From: a virus | Reading direction: 5' to 3' (one strand) | IMG/VR virus record: IMGVR_UViG_3300021335_000021 | Span: 1 to 54,955 of that record | DNA: 54,955 nucleotides | Shown here: one piece after another, positions 45,523 through 54,729 of the stretch | How the letters are laid out: every line of letters starts with the position of its first letter | How positions within the stretch are numbered: position 1 is the stretch's first letter | The notes under the pieces: model-generated | Databases searched by the model: none | What the model was told of the DNA's origin: nothing | Seen by the model: the letters and a program-made list of their open reading frames with translations, nothing else | Program-made: the position numbers and the translations under genes

Positions 45523-46437
45523 ATGGCAGTAGGCGATACAATTACCGCGGCGCGGTACAACATTATTCAAGCAAGAATAGCGGCAGTTATTGGATTAGGT
45601 TCTGGTGATGAAGGATATGGACAAGCTAGAGCAAGTAGTACAGCGGCAGTAGGTGCAACAATTACAGCACAAGATATGACTAATTTGTTTACTGATATGA
45701 CAAAAATTAGACTACACCAAACAGGAAGTGTACCATCAGAAATTGCACAACCTAGTGTCGGTGATACAGTTGAAGATTCAAACTCAACTTCAAAAGAAGG
45801 CTATGTACAGTACGAAAGTTTAAGTACAACATGCCAAGCATCAAGATTAACAGCGGCCGCAAGTCAATTAGGACTACAAGCAGGTACAAGCAGTCAAAGA
45901 ACAGCAAGTTGGTCAACAGATATTAACCATATTTTTACAGTTACCTTTGGTGGATACTCTGTAACTAACGGAGATGGTTCAACAACTACAGTTAGCGGCG
46001 CAGATCATATGCGTGTATTTTTTAATGCAGGCGGAACAATTAATTTAAGCGGCACTATTGGGTCGGGTAGTACAACTATTAATAATGACTGGCGTAATTT
46101 AATGACATCAGTAGGAACAGTAATTTTTGGAAGATCAACTACAAGCAACGGATCAGTAGGTACAAACTACGGTTATTCAAACTTACCAACAGGATATACT
46201 ACTATCTTTAATAAAACAGCATCAGCTTATTCAGCAAACGATTATCTAATCGAAGCCCAGAAGAACGGTAACGTTTTAACCTTTAGAGTAACATTTAACG
46301 AAGATAAAGGTCCTAATCCAAACTTTGACGAAGCTGTTACAGCAACTACAACAAGTACAGTACAGTTAAATAGACCAAACAACGCAAGCAGTGTAAACAT
46401 TGCGGCGCCAACTTTCGCCAACACAAACAACCTATAA
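45523..46437 (+). CDS. Virion structural protein, fibre-associated
   Basis: A 304-residue protein (start MAVGDTITAARYNIIQARI) with a helical N-terminal ~70 residues (ITAQDMTNLFTDMTKIRLHQ) and a Gly/Ser/Thr-rich beta C-terminal part (FTVTFGGYSVTNGDGSTTTV, MRVFFNAGGTINLSGTI). Such composition is common in tail fibre or hinge-like proteins. It lies at the end of the fibre cluster with an AAAGGAAG ribosome site. No T4 counterpart recognised. Confidence 0.65.
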   Translation: MAVGDTITAARYNIIQARIAAVIGLGSGDEGYGQARASSTAAVGATITAQDMTNLFTDMTKIRLHQTGSVPSEIAQPSVGDTVEDSNSTSKEGYVQYESLSTTCQASRLTAAASQLGLQAGTSSQRTASWSTDINHIFTVTFGGYSVTNGDGSTTTVSGADHMRVFFNAGGTINLSGTIGSGSTTINNDWRNLMTSVGTVIFGRSTTSNGSVGTNYGYSNLPTGYTTIFNKTASAYSANDYLIEAQKNGNVLTFRVTFNEDKGPNPNFDEAVTATTTSTVQLNRPNNASSVNIAAPTFANTNNL

Positions 46438-46473
46438 GATTAAATAGTTATACTATAAACTAGGAGTATAATT

Positions 46474-46821
46474 ATGGAAGAAGCACTAGGAAAAGCATTA
46501 GAATTTTCTAATTTTACTGCTACGCTAAATGCACAAAAACGTATATTGCATGAAAAATATTTAGGTGATCTTGTGATCTACTCCAATAGTGGTAAGTTTA
46601 CAGTATCAAAAGAACTTTTAAATTTTTGTTTTATGTTAACTTCTACAAGCATAAACAAAACTGTATTAATAGATGATAACAGAACACCTATACAAATAGA
46701 TGATGTTAAAGAATTTATGCTAAAAGCAACTCAACATTACACAGATGCTACAAATAAGTACCTTGACGAATACAAGATTTTAAGTACAAAGCGTAGCGTA
46801 GAAGGTTTAGTTGATGTCTAA
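46474..46821 (+). CDS. Conserved small helical protein
   Basis: A 115-residue protein (MEEALGKALEFSNFTATLNAQ) with several helices and an end LSTKRSVEGLVDV. It has a strong AGGAG ribosome site and overlaps the next gene by a few bases. I recall similar proteins at the end of the structural block in marine T4-like phages. A chaperone or fibre-assembly role is possible but not shown. Confidence 0.7.
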   Translation: MEEALGKALEFSNFTATLNAQKRILHEKYLGDLVIYSNSGKFTVSKELLNFCFMLTSTSINKTVLIDDNRTPIQIDDVKEFMLKATQHYTDATNKYLDEYKILSTKRSVEGLVDV

Positions 46822-47638
46822 TGGCGTATTATGTTTTGCACACAATAACGGAAAAGTAAATTATTTACAGCAAGCAGAAGAACTTGCAAAGCGTGTTAAG
46901 CAACATTTAAACTTACCTACAACTTTAGTAACAAGCACTTCTAGTGAATTGCAAAATCCTACATTATTTGATAAAGTTATAGAAATTGCAGATAATAACG
47001 AAAACGTAAAACGTTACTACAACGGCACTCTTAGCCATCAAAGATTGTCTTTTAAAAATAATGACAGAGTTAAGAGTTACGAACTTTCGCCTTATGATAC
47101 AACTCTTGTATTAGATACAGATTATATAATTTGTAACGATGTATTCAACAATGCATTTAATAGTGTACACGATTTTCAAATATATAGAGATGGTGTTGAT
47201 TTATGTAACTGGCGCAAGTATGCAGAATTTGAATATATAAACGATACTGGAATTCCTTTTTATTGGGCAACTTGTTTTTGTTTTAAAAAAACAACAGAAA
47301 CTAAAATATTTTTTGATTTATTACAGCACCTTGTAAAAAATTGGAAACATTATGAACAAGTATACAATTTAGGAAGTAGAAACTTTAGAAATGATCATGT
47401 CTTTAGTATTGCTATACATATGATGAATGGGTTTGAGGACAATGACTGGGCAAAAATACTACCTGGTAAAATGTTTTATACCTTAGACAGAGATATCATT
47501 ACAAAGATAAAAAATAATACGCTTACCTTTTTATTACAAAAAGAAAAATATAACGGTGAATATGTCCTAGCATCTACAAAAGATATAAATGTACATGTAA
47601 TGAATAAGTTTAGTCTAGGAGAACTTATAAATGAGTAA
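46814..47638 (+). CDS. Glycosyltransferase-like protein with DTD motif (1)
   Basis: A 274-residue protein from the ATG at 46814; a TTG one codon upstream is less likely. It has an N-terminal Rossmann-like half and the sequence YDTTLVLDTDYIICND with the metal-binding DTD at ~101-103, typical of GT-A nucleotide-sugar transferases. The middle is aromatic-rich (IPFYWATCFCFKKT) and the C-terminal part contains NDHVFSIAIHMMNGF. It overlaps both neighbours and is the first of a row of sugar-type enzymes. Acceptor unknown; phage fibre, capsid or host glycan are all possible. Confidence 0.65.
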   Translation: MSNGVLCFAHNNGKVNYLQQAEELAKRVKQHLNLPTTLVTSTSSELQNPTLFDKVIEIADNNENVKRYYNGTLSHQRLSFKNNDRVKSYELSPYDTTLVLDTDYIICNDVFNNAFNSVHDFQIYRDGVDLCNWRKYAEFEYINDTGIPFYWATCFCFKKTTETKIFFDLLQHLVKNWKHYEQVYNLGSRNFRNDHVFSIAIHMMNGFEDNDWAKILPGKMFYTLDRDIITKIKNNTLTFLLQKEKYNGEYVLASTKDINVHVMNKFSLGELINE

Positions 47639-48437
47639 AGGGTATATAATGATGGCAATGGGCGATGATTATGTATTACAAGCATGTCTTTGTGCATTGA
47701 GTATTAAGAAGACGCAAAAAATTAATAATGTATCGTTAGTAACAAATAATATTGTTCCGGAAAAATATATAAATTTATTTGATAAAATTATTAGTATTCC
47801 TTTTACAGAAGAAACAAAAACTTATTATAAGACAGAACAGCGTTGGAAAGTTTTTCATGTAACGCCATACGAAGAAACAGTTTTATTAGATACTGATATG
47901 ATATTTTTATCAGATGTATCTTATTGGTGGAAATACTTTCAACAAAAAAGCATCGGTTTTGTAAGTAAAGTAAGAGATTATAGAAACCATCTTATAGATA
48001 ATGATTACTACAGGAAAGCGTTTACTGCAAATAATTTGCCTAATATATATTGTGCATTTCATTATTTTAAAAAAGACGATACAGCATTAGAATATTATAA
48101 AATATTGAATAGCGTATGTAAGAATTACGAAAAGTATTATGAGATTTATGCTCCAAAACAATCTCCTAGTCTAAGTAGTATGGATGTAAATCATGCAGTT
48201 GCTTTGTTAGATAGTGGCATTAAAGATTATACATTATCATTTGCATCATTTGTACATATGAAAAGTAAGATACAAGGTTGGTCAAGCCCATCAGATAATT
48301 GGAGAGATAATGTTCCTTATTACTTAGATGAAGATTTTAATTTGAAAATAGGTAATTTTATGCAACACGGACTATTTCATTACACTGAAAATAGTTTTTG
48401 TGAAGATGTTATAGGAGAATATAATGCATCACATTAA
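47631..48437 (+). CDS. Glycosyltransferase-like protein with DTD motif (2)
   Basis: A 268-residue protein with a GT8/GT-A-like opening (MAMGDDYVLQACLCALSIKK, ~8-27), the segment VTPYEETVLLDTDMIFLSD (DTD at 87-89) and a C-terminal HMKSKIQGW. It resembles the preceding gene in layout (short Rossmann half, PYxxTxxLDTD), so the two may be distant duplicates. Its start overlaps the preceding stop by 8 nt, and its own end overlaps the next gene by 14 nt. Confidence 0.65.
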   Translation: MSKGYIMMAMGDDYVLQACLCALSIKKTQKINNVSLVTNNIVPEKYINLFDKIISIPFTEETKTYYKTEQRWKVFHVTPYEETVLLDTDMIFLSDVSYWWKYFQQKSIGFVSKVRDYRNHLIDNDYYRKAFTANNLPNIYCAFHYFKKDDTALEYYKILNSVCKNYEKYYEIYAPKQSPSLSSMDVNHAVALLDSGIKDYTLSFASFVHMKSKIQGWSSPSDNWRDNVPYYLDEDFNLKIGNFMQHGLFHYTENSFCEDVIGEYNASH

Positions 48438-48963
48438 TATACATACTCCGCAGTACGTTTGTTTTGATCAAAAGTCTGGTGAAATTTTTAGTATAGGACC
48501 TAGCGTTGAAGAAGGTTATCAATATTTTGAAGTTGCAGAAAAAGAAATTGAACCTATTAAAACTTTCAAAGAAAAAATGACTGATTATATTGTTGCATAC
48601 AATAGAACTGCAAAAAAGTTTGTTTTGAAAAAGAATATTTTTATTGAGCATGAATCAAAGTTTATACAATTACAAAAAGCGAACGATAGTATGATGTATG
48701 ATTTGCTTTTAATAGTTGACAAAGAAACTAAAAGATGCTATATTAATACAGATATAGAACTTATTGATACTATGAAAACAACAAACGTTGACCTACAAAA
48801 AGAAGTAACCTTTAGTTTTACAAAAAAAGGTGACCCTCATGTATTATATGATTATGTAACATTTAATATTACGTCAACTGAAACGAAGCCTATTAATATT
48901 AAAGATACGTATAGTGTTTATGCTAACAGTGATATGGCAACTTGTATGTATAAGGAGTTATAA
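48424..48963 (+). CDS. Hypothetical protein in the accessory operon
   Basis: A 179-residue protein (MHHINIHTPQYVCFDQKSGE) without a family I recognise; mixed strand/helix, no signal or membrane segment. An AGGAG ribosome site lies inside the end of the previous gene, and its stop overlaps the next start by one base, so it is translated with its neighbours. Its position between two sugar-type enzymes and a radical SAM block suggests an accessory part of the same pathway, which is inference. Confidence 0.65.
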   Translation: MHHINIHTPQYVCFDQKSGEIFSIGPSVEEGYQYFEVAEKEIEPIKTFKEKMTDYIVAYNRTAKKFVLKKNIFIEHESKFIQLQKANDSMMYDLLLIVDKETKRCYINTDIELIDTMKTTNVDLQKEVTFSFTKKGDPHVLYDYVTFNITSTETKPINIKDTYSVYANSDMATCMYKEL

Positions 48964-49883
48964 TGAAAGTAAAAATTGCAGAACTTGATATAATTTATCT
49001 AAGTTATGATGAACCTAATGCTGAGAAGAACTATGCAGATCTCTTAACTAAAGTTCCGTGGGCAAAACGTGTACACGGGGTAGACGGTAGTGACGCGGCA
49101 CACAAAGCCTGTGCAGAATTATCAGAAACAGATAGGTTTGTAACAGTAGATGGTGACAACACGATACGTCAAGACTTTATTAATCAAGTTTTAGACTTTG
49201 ATGAACATACAGATTTAGCAAATAGTGTTATAAGTTGGTGCGGAAAAAATAGTATTAATGGACTAATGTACGGTAACGGTGGACTTAAATGTTGGCCTAA
49301 AGAATATGTACTAAACATGCGTACACACGAAAATGCAGATGCAAATAATTTAGCCGCACAAGTAGATTTTTGTTGGGACATACAATACATTCAACAAAAT
49401 AGTTGTTATTCAGATGTACATAATAATGAAACCCCACAGCAAGCATGGAGAGCAGGCTTTAGAGAAGGAGTAAAACTTGCACTTGATCGAGGAAACAAAG
49501 TAAGCAAAGAAGATTTTTTACTAGGTCATACAAAAAATTTAAACATGTTATATATTTGGATGATGGTTGGATCAGATATTACAAATGGTAATTGGGCAAT
49601 ACTAGGAGCCAGAGAAGGACTTGCAATGACAATGCTCACAGATTGGAATTACACAGATGTTAAAGATTTTAAAAAATTAAATGAGTTATGGGCCGGAAGA
49701 GATGAAATGCCTGCAGATGTTTTACACGATGAAATTTTTAATTATGGAAGTGATTTAATTAATCAATTAGAGATACCTATTGCTGTGCAACCTTTAAACG
49801 AAGAACAAAGTCAATTTTTTAAAACTGTAAATGAAAATTATGGAAGAAAAATTAATAATAGGGTAATTGATAGAGAAAATTAA
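48963..49883 (+). CDS. GT-A-like protein with VDGD motif, paralogue of the gene at 51255
   Basis: A 306-residue protein with YLSYDEPNAEKNYADLL at ~12-28, FVTVDGDN at 59-66 and NGLMYGNGGLKCWPK at ~98-112. The gene at 51255 shares all three segments (SYYEPNAEQNFDDLY, YVVDGDA, NDLTYGYGGVKLLP), so they are paralogues flanking the radical SAM gene. An acidic DGD after a beta strand and a following Gly-rich loop resemble GT-A glycosyltransferases. Such phage proteins are conserved but uncharacterised as far as I know. Strong AAGGAG ribosome site. Confidence 0.65.
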   Translation: MKVKIAELDIIYLSYDEPNAEKNYADLLTKVPWAKRVHGVDGSDAAHKACAELSETDRFVTVDGDNTIRQDFINQVLDFDEHTDLANSVISWCGKNSINGLMYGNGGLKCWPKEYVLNMRTHENADANNLAAQVDFCWDIQYIQQNSCYSDVHNNETPQQAWRAGFREGVKLALDRGNKVSKEDFLLGHTKNLNMLYIWMMVGSDITNGNWAILGAREGLAMTMLTDWNYTDVKDFKKLNELWAGRDEMPADVLHDEIFNYGSDLINQLEIPIAVQPLNEEQSQFFKTVNENYGRKINNRVIDREN

Positions 49884-51262
49884 TGAAATCAGCATACAAA
49901 AAAGAAAAAGATTATCCTAAAGTAAAGCAAAAATTAGACAATGTAGGTTGTGGTTTTTGTCTTGCAAAATGGACACAAGTTACTATACACTTAGGTACAG
50001 GTATTAACCACAGTTGTCATCACGTAAAAGCACATAGAATTGACTTAGAAGAATTAAAAAATAATCCAAATGCATTACACAATACAGGTTTTAAAAAATC
50101 TATAAGAAAGCAAATGTTAAACAATGAACGTCCTAATGAATGTGATTATTGTTGGAGAATTGAAGATAACACAAATGAGTTTAGTGATAGAGTTTACAAA
50201 AGTGCAGATCATTTTAGTTGGGACGATTACCATACTATTTCAAATTCAACAGGCGATGAAGACTTTTATCCTCGATATGTTGAAATAAGTTTTAGTAACG
50301 TATGTAATTTTAAATGTGCATATTGTGGCCCAGCATTTAGTAGTATGTGGGCAGAAGAAGTAAAGCAAAAAGGTCCGTATGATATAAAAACTTGGTCATA
50401 TAATATGATTGACCCTCAAGAGGTTCCTATTCCAGAACGTGAAGAAAATCCTTACATAGAAGCATTTTGGAAATGGTTTCCTGAAGCAGTAAAACATATG
50501 AAAGTGTTTAGAATTACAGGTGGCGAGCCACTATTAAGTAAACACACTCAGAAAGTTATACAATATCTTAAAGACAATCCGCAACCACATTTAGATTTTG
50601 CAATTAATAGTAATGGATGCCCACCAAAAGATTTATGGCAAAGGTTTACACAAAGTATTAAAGAGCTCGAGCAAAGCAATGCTATACGTGAATTTACTTT
50701 ATTCACAAGTGCAGAAAGTATGGGACCTCAAGCAGAATATGCAAGGTATGGTATGGACTGGAATCTTTTTGCAGACAACATTGAACACTTTGCAAGAAAC
50801 ACAATTGGCAAAATTAGTTTTATGAGTGCATTTAACATTTACAGTTTGCCTACATTCAAAGATTTTCTTATCTGGGTGCTATATCTGAAAGCACGATATC
50901 ACGGAGAAAGCAGATGGAATCATAGAATACAAATCGATATTCCTTATGTACGTAATCCTGCTTTCCTTGATGTTAAAATTGCAAACCAACAATTAGTTGA
51001 TGACTATTTAAAACCTGCTTTACAATTTATGGAAGAAAATACTAATCCAACTGGTTATACAAAGGTCGAAACAAGCAAGTTAAAAAGGATTGTAGCAGAC
51101 GTACAACATAGATTAGATACAAAAGGATTTAAAAAAGAGCAAGAAGAAGCACAACATATGTTTGTTAAGTTTATGTTGCAGTACGATAGAAGACGTGGTA
51201 CAAACTTTTTGAATACTTTTCCTGAGTACGAAGGCTTTTATGAGATTATAAAAAATGTATGA
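49883..51262 (+). CDS. Radical SAM enzyme with additional N-terminal cysteine cluster
   Basis: A 459-residue protein with the radical SAM CxxxCxxC motif (CNFKCAYC, Cys 141, 145, 148) and the SAM-binding GGEP motif (213-216, in RITGGEPLLS). Upstream are further cysteines (C23, C26, C45, C87, C90) able to bind a second Fe-S cluster, as in twitch/SPASM-type enzymes though placed before the core. Such enzymes use a 5'-deoxyadenosyl radical to modify peptides, sugars or RNA. The substrate is not evident. The C-terminal ~200 residues are helical and contain IQIDIPYVRNPAFLDV. It lies between two GT-A-like paralogues and upstream of nitroreductases and DegT, with 8-nt overlap into the next gene. Confidence 0.82.
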   Translation: MKSAYKKEKDYPKVKQKLDNVGCGFCLAKWTQVTIHLGTGINHSCHHVKAHRIDLEELKNNPNALHNTGFKKSIRKQMLNNERPNECDYCWRIEDNTNEFSDRVYKSADHFSWDDYHTISNSTGDEDFYPRYVEISFSNVCNFKCAYCGPAFSSMWAEEVKQKGPYDIKTWSYNMIDPQEVPIPEREENPYIEAFWKWFPEAVKHMKVFRITGGEPLLSKHTQKVIQYLKDNPQPHLDFAINSNGCPPKDLWQRFTQSIKELEQSNAIREFTLFTSAESMGPQAEYARYGMDWNLFADNIEHFARNTIGKISFMSAFNIYSLPTFKDFLIWVLYLKARYHGESRWNHRIQIDIPYVRNPAFLDVKIANQQLVDDYLKPALQFMEENTNPTGYTKVETSKLKRIVADVQHRLDTKGFKKEQEEAQHMFVKFMLQYDRRRGTNFLNTFPEYEGFYEIIKNV

Positions 51263-51941
51263 TATTATTTTTATAAGCTATTACGAGCCAAATGCGGAAC
51301 AAAATTTTGACGATTTGTACAATAGATTTAATACTGTTGGAGTGTTTGGTGACAGAGTAAAGCGTGTTACTAATATCAAAGGCATACACAATGCACATAT
51401 TGAAGCGGCTAAACTTGCAAAAACTAGTTACTTCTATGTAGTTGATGGCGATGCAAAGGTCGTACAAGACTTCAAATTTGCTCATACAGCAGAGGAACAA
51501 GATGTAGTACACGTTTACCATAGTAAGAATCCTATTAACGATTTAACATATGGTTACGGCGGTGTTAAACTATTGCCTACTACACTTACACGTAATATGG
51601 ATACAACAACTACAGATATGACAACAAGTATTAGTGATAAATTTAAAGTAATGAATGAAGTTAGTAACATTACAGCATTTGATACAGATGCTTTTAGTAC
51701 TTGGAAAAGTGCTTTTAGAGAATGTGCTAAATTAGCAAGTAAAACAATAGACAGACAAGATGAAGGAGAAACAAATGAAAGACTCAAAATATGGACTACT
51801 AAGGCTAATGGAAGATTTTGTGAGCATGCGATTCGAGGTGCTAATGCTGGCATGCAGTTTGGCCTTTCTAACAGCTCTGATCTTAACCTAATAAATAACT
51901 TTGATTGGCTAAGGAGAGAATATGAAGAAACAACAGTTTGA
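51255..51941 (+). CDS. GT-A-like protein with VDGD motif (paralogue 2)
   Basis: A 228-residue shorter paralogue of the protein at 48963, sharing EPNAEQNFDDLY, YVVDGDA (~61-67) and the Gly-rich YGYGGVK. It lacks part of the C-terminal half of the longer copy. It overlaps the radical SAM gene by 8 nt and the next gene by 20 nt. Likely a sugar-nucleotide-dependent transferase or a binding partner; not proven. Confidence 0.65.
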   Translation: MYDIIFISYYEPNAEQNFDDLYNRFNTVGVFGDRVKRVTNIKGIHNAHIEAAKLAKTSYFYVVDGDAKVVQDFKFAHTAEEQDVVHVYHSKNPINDLTYGYGGVKLLPTTLTRNMDTTTTDMTTSISDKFKVMNEVSNITAFDTDAFSTWKSAFRECAKLASKTIDRQDEGETNERLKIWTTKANGRFCEHAIRGANAGMQFGLSNSSDLNLINNFDWLRREYEETTV

Positions 51942-52821
51942 AAATTTAATTGCATCTAGTCCTGATAGAGAAAAGTTTAGAGAAAATCTAATTAAATTTA
52001 GTAACTATGAACGTAGCGATACAATGGATATTATTAGAAATATGCAAAAGTGCCAACGTAACTGGGATTACTCTAGAAAAATTTCAGAAGAAGCTATTGA
52101 TTATTTGTTATGGATAGCACAAAATAGTCCTTCTAAACAGTATGAAGCATATTACGATGTGTACTGGAGTGCTAATAGAGATATAATACAAAAAATGTCT
52201 CGATATACATGGGGATGTACTCATAGCAGAAACCCACCTAGTACGTGGAGGAATAGTCAAGCCAATGCTAACATGTATATGTTATTTGTTGCTAAAGAGC
52301 CAGAAACTCAAGAAAATTGTCATGCAGATGGCACACTTAAAGAAAATAATACTCCTGCTAGATGGGAAAATGCTTATGTAAGCATCGGTATTGCTATGGG
52401 GTTGGTTATGCATGCCGCACAGAGGATGAATCTAGTGACAGGTTGTAATAAAAGTCATGGTGATATAAATGGTGATAAATTTTGGGAAAAAACTTTAGGT
52501 ATTGAAGAAGATGTAAAAGCAGGCCGTAAAAAAATAGCATATGGAATTGGTATTGGTTATCCTCAAGAAGATAGACCTAGATGGGAGTCTGATGAAAAAG
52601 AATTAGCTATTGGAGCAGGTAATGGGAGTAATTTAGCCACAGATTTAACATTAGATAAAAACGAAAACGGCAAACCATTTAGAAAAATTAAGATTGTAGA
52701 CATTAACAAACATACTGAATCTGAGGATCCGTATGGAAATACCCATCAAATACCTCATACTAGTGATATTAAAATCAATACACAAAAAAATAGAGTAATT
52801 AATATTATAGAAATTAAATGA
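51922..52821 (+). CDS. Nitroreductase-like flavoprotein (1)
   Basis: A 299-residue protein with nitroreductase-family features: an N-terminal helix with DYLLWIAQNSPSKQYEAYY (~60-78), similar to the FMN-binding start, and a conserved helix ENAYVSIGIAMGLVMHAAQRMNL (~149-171) that lies over the flavin. After it comes YGIGIGYPQEDRPRW. These enzymes use FMN and NAD(P)H to reduce varied small molecules. A long polar C-terminal tail is unusual for the family. Strong AAGGAGAG ribosome site inside the previous gene. A second member follows at 54726. Confidence 0.7.
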   Translation: MKKQQFENLIASSPDREKFRENLIKFSNYERSDTMDIIRNMQKCQRNWDYSRKISEEAIDYLLWIAQNSPSKQYEAYYDVYWSANRDIIQKMSRYTWGCTHSRNPPSTWRNSQANANMYMLFVAKEPETQENCHADGTLKENNTPARWENAYVSIGIAMGLVMHAAQRMNLVTGCNKSHGDINGDKFWEKTLGIEEDVKAGRKKIAYGIGIGYPQEDRPRWESDEKELAIGAGNGSNLATDLTLDKNENGKPFRKIKIVDINKHTESEDPYGNTHQIPHTSDIKINTQKNRVINIIEIK

Positions 52822-53663
52822 TAAACATTGTGGTAACAAGCAAACCTGTAGATGGTTTACTTTATTATAGTTATGAATACTGCGATATGCTAAACAAAGC
52901 AGGGTATTCTGCTCAAGTATTAATTATATCTCATCGAAAATTTGAGCATAGAGATTACATTGATACTATTAAGAACAAATACATACATTGTAAAAATGTA
53001 ATTATAGATTATTACGAATCAAACAAAAATGATGTAACATTAATATTAGGTCGTAGTATGATGACACTATCATGGCAAAACTTTGATGACTATACAACAG
53101 AGCAACAACAAATTTTAAAAAACGTATTTGGCGGCAAAGTAATTAGTGTTTATTCTGAAAATCATCCTGAAGGTTATCCTAAAGCACTAGAATTTTATAA
53201 ACCAAAAAATATTATAGACTTATGTGATACTGAAGTATACCCAAATGGCACCGGAAAACATTTTCAAAAGACAATTAATTTTTCTATATATAAACCTTAC
53301 GTTGAAGATATAAAATTTAAATATCTATTTTTAGGAACTAATGACAAGTATTATGCTACTGTAGAGCAAGTTTTAGATAATTTTCCTGACCATGGGGTCT
53401 TGACATATGATGAAAAATATGTTAATATAAAGAATAACAATGTATTTGTACCGGTTGAAAATCTTATGGGTATGTTTGAAACATATGTATATACAAAAGA
53501 AACATTTGATCCTGCTCCTAGGATTTTTCAAGAATGCAAATATTATAAAAAAGATGTAATTTACTTACGAGATAAAGATATGAAAGACGGAGGAAGTGTT
53601 TATTGGAAACGTGATAATAATGTTCCAGACATTAATCCAATACTGGAGGCATTAGATGATTAG
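52818..53663 (+). CDS. Glycosyltransferase-like protein (possibly GT-B)
   Basis: A 281-residue protein beginning with IVVTSKPVDGLLYYSYEYCDML, then KVISVYSENHPEGYP, YKPKNIIDLCDTEVYPNG and a C-terminal VPVENLMGMFETYVYTKETFDPAPRIFQECKYYKKDVIYL. The last segment resembles the nucleotide-sugar-binding end of GT-B enzymes, with Pro-Arg-x-x-x-Glu near a helix start. Catalytic residues cannot be assigned. It overlaps both neighbours by a few bases. Confidence 0.55.
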   Translation: MINIVVTSKPVDGLLYYSYEYCDMLNKAGYSAQVLIISHRKFEHRDYIDTIKNKYIHCKNVIIDYYESNKNDVTLILGRSMMTLSWQNFDDYTTEQQQILKNVFGGKVISVYSENHPEGYPKALEFYKPKNIIDLCDTEVYPNGTGKHFQKTINFSIYKPYVEDIKFKYLFLGTNDKYYATVEQVLDNFPDHGVLTYDEKYVNIKNNNVFVPVENLMGMFETYVYTKETFDPAPRIFQECKYYKKDVIYLRDKDMKDGGSVYWKRDNNVPDINPILEALDD

Positions 53664-54729
53664 TTATGACGGATGGGATAGAGAGTATCTCAAAAATAAG
53701 GCGGCGTACTTAGATATATTTGATTCATTTATGAGTCAACTTAATTATGAAAACAACGAAAAGTTTGAAGATAAAATTAAACACTATACAGGCAGAGAGC
53801 ATGTAGTAAGTGTAGCAAGTGCTACAGATGCCCTAGGATTTAGTTTAGCATGTCACGGAGTAGGACCAGGAGATGAAGTATTAGTTACTGACTTTAGTTG
53901 GATCTCAAGTTCATCTTGTATTAGTATGGTAGGTGCTACACCTGTATTTTGTGATATTAATTTAGACACATATCATGTAAGCCTTGATAGTATCAAAAGA
54001 ATGACTACTGAAAAAACTAAAGCAATCATTTATACACACCTGTTTGGTAATATGGTTGATGTTACAGATATAATTGAATATTGTAAAGAAAATAAAATTT
54101 GGTTTATTGAAGATGCCGCACAGTCAATTGGATCAAGTTATGATGGTACAAAAGCAGGTAGTATAGGACATTGTAGTTCTTATAGTTTTAATTCAAATAA
54201 GGTAATTGCTGGAATAAACGGTGGCGGTGTCTTTATGACAGATAATGAAAGTACTGCTGACACAGTAAGGAAACTAAGAAGACACGGCAAAGATAAAGAT
54301 TTTAATATACTAGGACATAACAGTAGAATGTATGTTTTAAATGCAATGATAATTGAACAGCGTATGAAAAATCTTGTCGAAACACAAACTACTAGACAAG
54401 AAATCGCAAAAAGATATAATGATGCCTTTTCAAATTTGCCTATTGTAACGCAACAACCAAATGAATTGTTGAATCACAACTGGCACAAATATACAATAAG
54501 ATTAAAAGACAAAGAAACTCGTAAAAAAGTAAAAGATAAATTAGGACTTTCTATACACTATGAAAAGCCGTTATCAAATAATACAATGTATTTGAACATA
54601 CCGCACAAGAAAGATAAGTGTGTAAATTCTAAATTAGTTTCAGATACAATAGTATCACTACCGATTCATGCTTGGTTAACTGATGACGAGATTGAAAGTA
54701 TTATTACTACAGTAAGGAATAGTGTGTGA
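53656..54729 (+). CDS. DegT/DnrJ/EryC1/StrS-family sugar aminotransferase
   Basis: A 357-residue PLP enzyme close to the usual family length. Motifs: VSVASATDALGFSL (51-64), GDEVLVTDFSW (72-82), FIEDAAQSIGSSYDG (150-164, with D153 and Q156 contacting PLP) and the Schiff-base lysine K182 in SFNSNKVIAGINGGGVFMT. The family transfers an amino group to keto-sugars bound to a nucleotide, making amino sugars for surface glycans. With several glycosyltransferase-like neighbours it points to synthesis of an aminated sugar. Ribosome site GGAGG, spacing 7. Confidence 0.92.
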   Translation: MISYDGWDREYLKNKAAYLDIFDSFMSQLNYENNEKFEDKIKHYTGREHVVSVASATDALGFSLACHGVGPGDEVLVTDFSWISSSSCISMVGATPVFCDINLDTYHVSLDSIKRMTTEKTKAIIYTHLFGNMVDVTDIIEYCKENKIWFIEDAAQSIGSSYDGTKAGSIGHCSSYSFNSNKVIAGINGGGVFMTDNESTADTVRKLRRHGKDKDFNILGHNSRMYVLNAMIIEQRMKNLVETQTTRQEIAKRYNDAFSNLPIVTQQPNELLNHNWHKYTIRLKDKETRKKVKDKLGLSIHYEKPLSNNTMYLNIPHKKDKCVNSKLVSDTIVSLPIHAWLTDDEIESIITTVRNSV

